A stretch of 6,438 bases of DNA. Source: Nitrospirota bacterium. Its GTDB lineage: Bacteria > Nitrospirota > Nitrospiria > Nitrospirales > UBA8639. Shown here piece after piece: positions 6,068 to 6,438 of the stretch. The notes below the pieces were generated by a model. It searched no databases and was not told where the DNA came from. It worked only from the letters and a program-made list of their open reading frames with translations. Numbering within the stretch: position 1 is the first letter of the stretch; each line of letters starts with the position of its first letter. The position numbers and the translations under genes were made by a program. The stretch is from assembly GCA_003228495.1 (NCBI GenBank), contig QIDY01000175.1, positions 1-6,438 on the forward strand, given 5' to 3'.

Positions 6068-6438
6068 ATGCCATCTATGACTTCCATTACTCGGACCTAT
6101 AAATTTTGTGCCGCGCATCGGTTGCATACCGATCAATTGCCGGATGATGTGAATAAGAAAATTTTCGGCAAATGCAATAACCTGAATGGGCACGGCCATA
6201 ACTATACGATACAAGTGACGGTCAGAGGGGAAATGGATACGAATACGGGGTTGATCACCAATGTTGGGACACTCGATCAGATTGTGCAAGAAAGAATCGT
6301 GTCTCGTTTCGATCACCAACATTTAAATTTCGATCCAGCTTTCCAGAACCTCACCACCACAGGAGAAAATCTCGCCAGTGTCATCTGGGATCTATTAGTT
6401 GATCGGGTCCCATCTGGGCAATTAGAAAAAATCGGAGT
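6068..6438 (+). CDS. 6-pyruvoyl-tetrahydropterin synthase family protein, eukaryote-like motif (3' end outside window)
   Basis: Open from ATG 6068 to the window end: 123 codons plus two bases of an expected ~140. It would convert dihydroneopterin triphosphate to 6-pyruvoyl-tetrahydropterin, a step toward tetrahydrobiopterin-type cofactors; the bacterial QueD relatives make carboxy-tetrahydropterin for queuosine. Zinc ligands are His17 (CAAHRLH), His42 and His44 (NGHGHNY). The catalytic Cys is 36 (GKCNN), and Asp82-His83 complete the catalytic triad. The C-x5-H-x-H spacing (GKCNNLNGHGHNY) is that of animal PTPS; QueD proteins normally have C-x3-HGH. T-x-E-N at 98-101 is the substrate-binding block. 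No ATG, GTG or TTG lies in frame between the ferredoxin stop and 6068; a second ATG at 6077 is equally possible. No good ribosome-binding site is visible. The antisense frame at 6020-6322 is a shadow of this gene. Confidence 0.9.
   Translation, partial: MPSMTSITRTYKFCAAHRLHTDQLPDDVNKKIFGKCNNLNGHGHNYTIQVTVRGEMDTNTGLITNVGTLDQIVQERIVSRFDHQHLNFDPAFQNLTTTGENLASVIWDLLVDRVPSGQLEKIG

Noticed and set aside
6020..6322. 100-codon open frame on the - strand at the right end
   Set aside because: The + strand here encodes a clear PTPS with all zinc and catalytic residues; the minus frame is its shadow.
1..6438. CRISPR array, tRNA/rRNA, insertion sequence or phage genes
   Set aside because: No regular direct repeats, no recognisable RNA gene, and no transposase or integrase motifs in any reading examined.

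Overview
The window is densely coding bacterial DNA of moderate GC, with every supported gene on the + strand. From left to right it holds: the 3' part of a large NorD/CbbO-type VWA-domain protein (open at the left edge); a 135-residue protein I do not recognise; an NAD-dependent malate dehydrogenase of the LDH-like type (mdh); a 195-bp intergenic region with a good sigma70-type promoter; a divergent NuoF-type flavoprotein (NADH-binding, FMN, 4Fe-4S); a [2Fe-2S] ferredoxin; and the 5' part of a 6-pyruvoyl-tetrahydropterin synthase with a eukaryote-like motif (open at the right edge).

The gene content (NorD-family maturation factor, LDH-like malate dehydrogenase, stand-alone NuoF paralogue with ferredoxin) suits a respiratory or chemolithoautotrophic bacterium. 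My best guess is a Nitrospira-like or neighbouring lineage, at low confidence. No rRNA or marker gene in the window settles it.

Layout: 1-3154 is a tight pair (VWA protein and small protein, 10 bp apart). mdh follows after 39 bp and probably belongs to the same transcript. The 4142-4336 gap looks like a transcription boundary: it has an 8-bp perfect inverted repeat whose right arm overlaps the -35 of a TTGACG-N18-TATAGT promoter. The NuoF-like gene and the ferredoxin are 12 bp apart and surely co-transcribed. The pterin gene follows after 75 bp. No intrinsic terminator is convincing.

Functionally, the NuoF-like protein and the ferredoxin look like a small electron-transfer module that moves electrons between NAD(H) and a [2Fe-2S] carrier. 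The neighbouring malate dehydrogenase makes or uses NADH in the central carbon cycle. The VWA protein is expected to work with a MoxR/NorQ-type AAA+ ATPase, which is not in the window, to mature a metalloenzyme. The points most worth a second look are the HExxH...EDARID core and the helical repeats in the VWA protein, the altered flavin-pocket positions in the NuoF paralogue, and the operator-like repeat in front of it.
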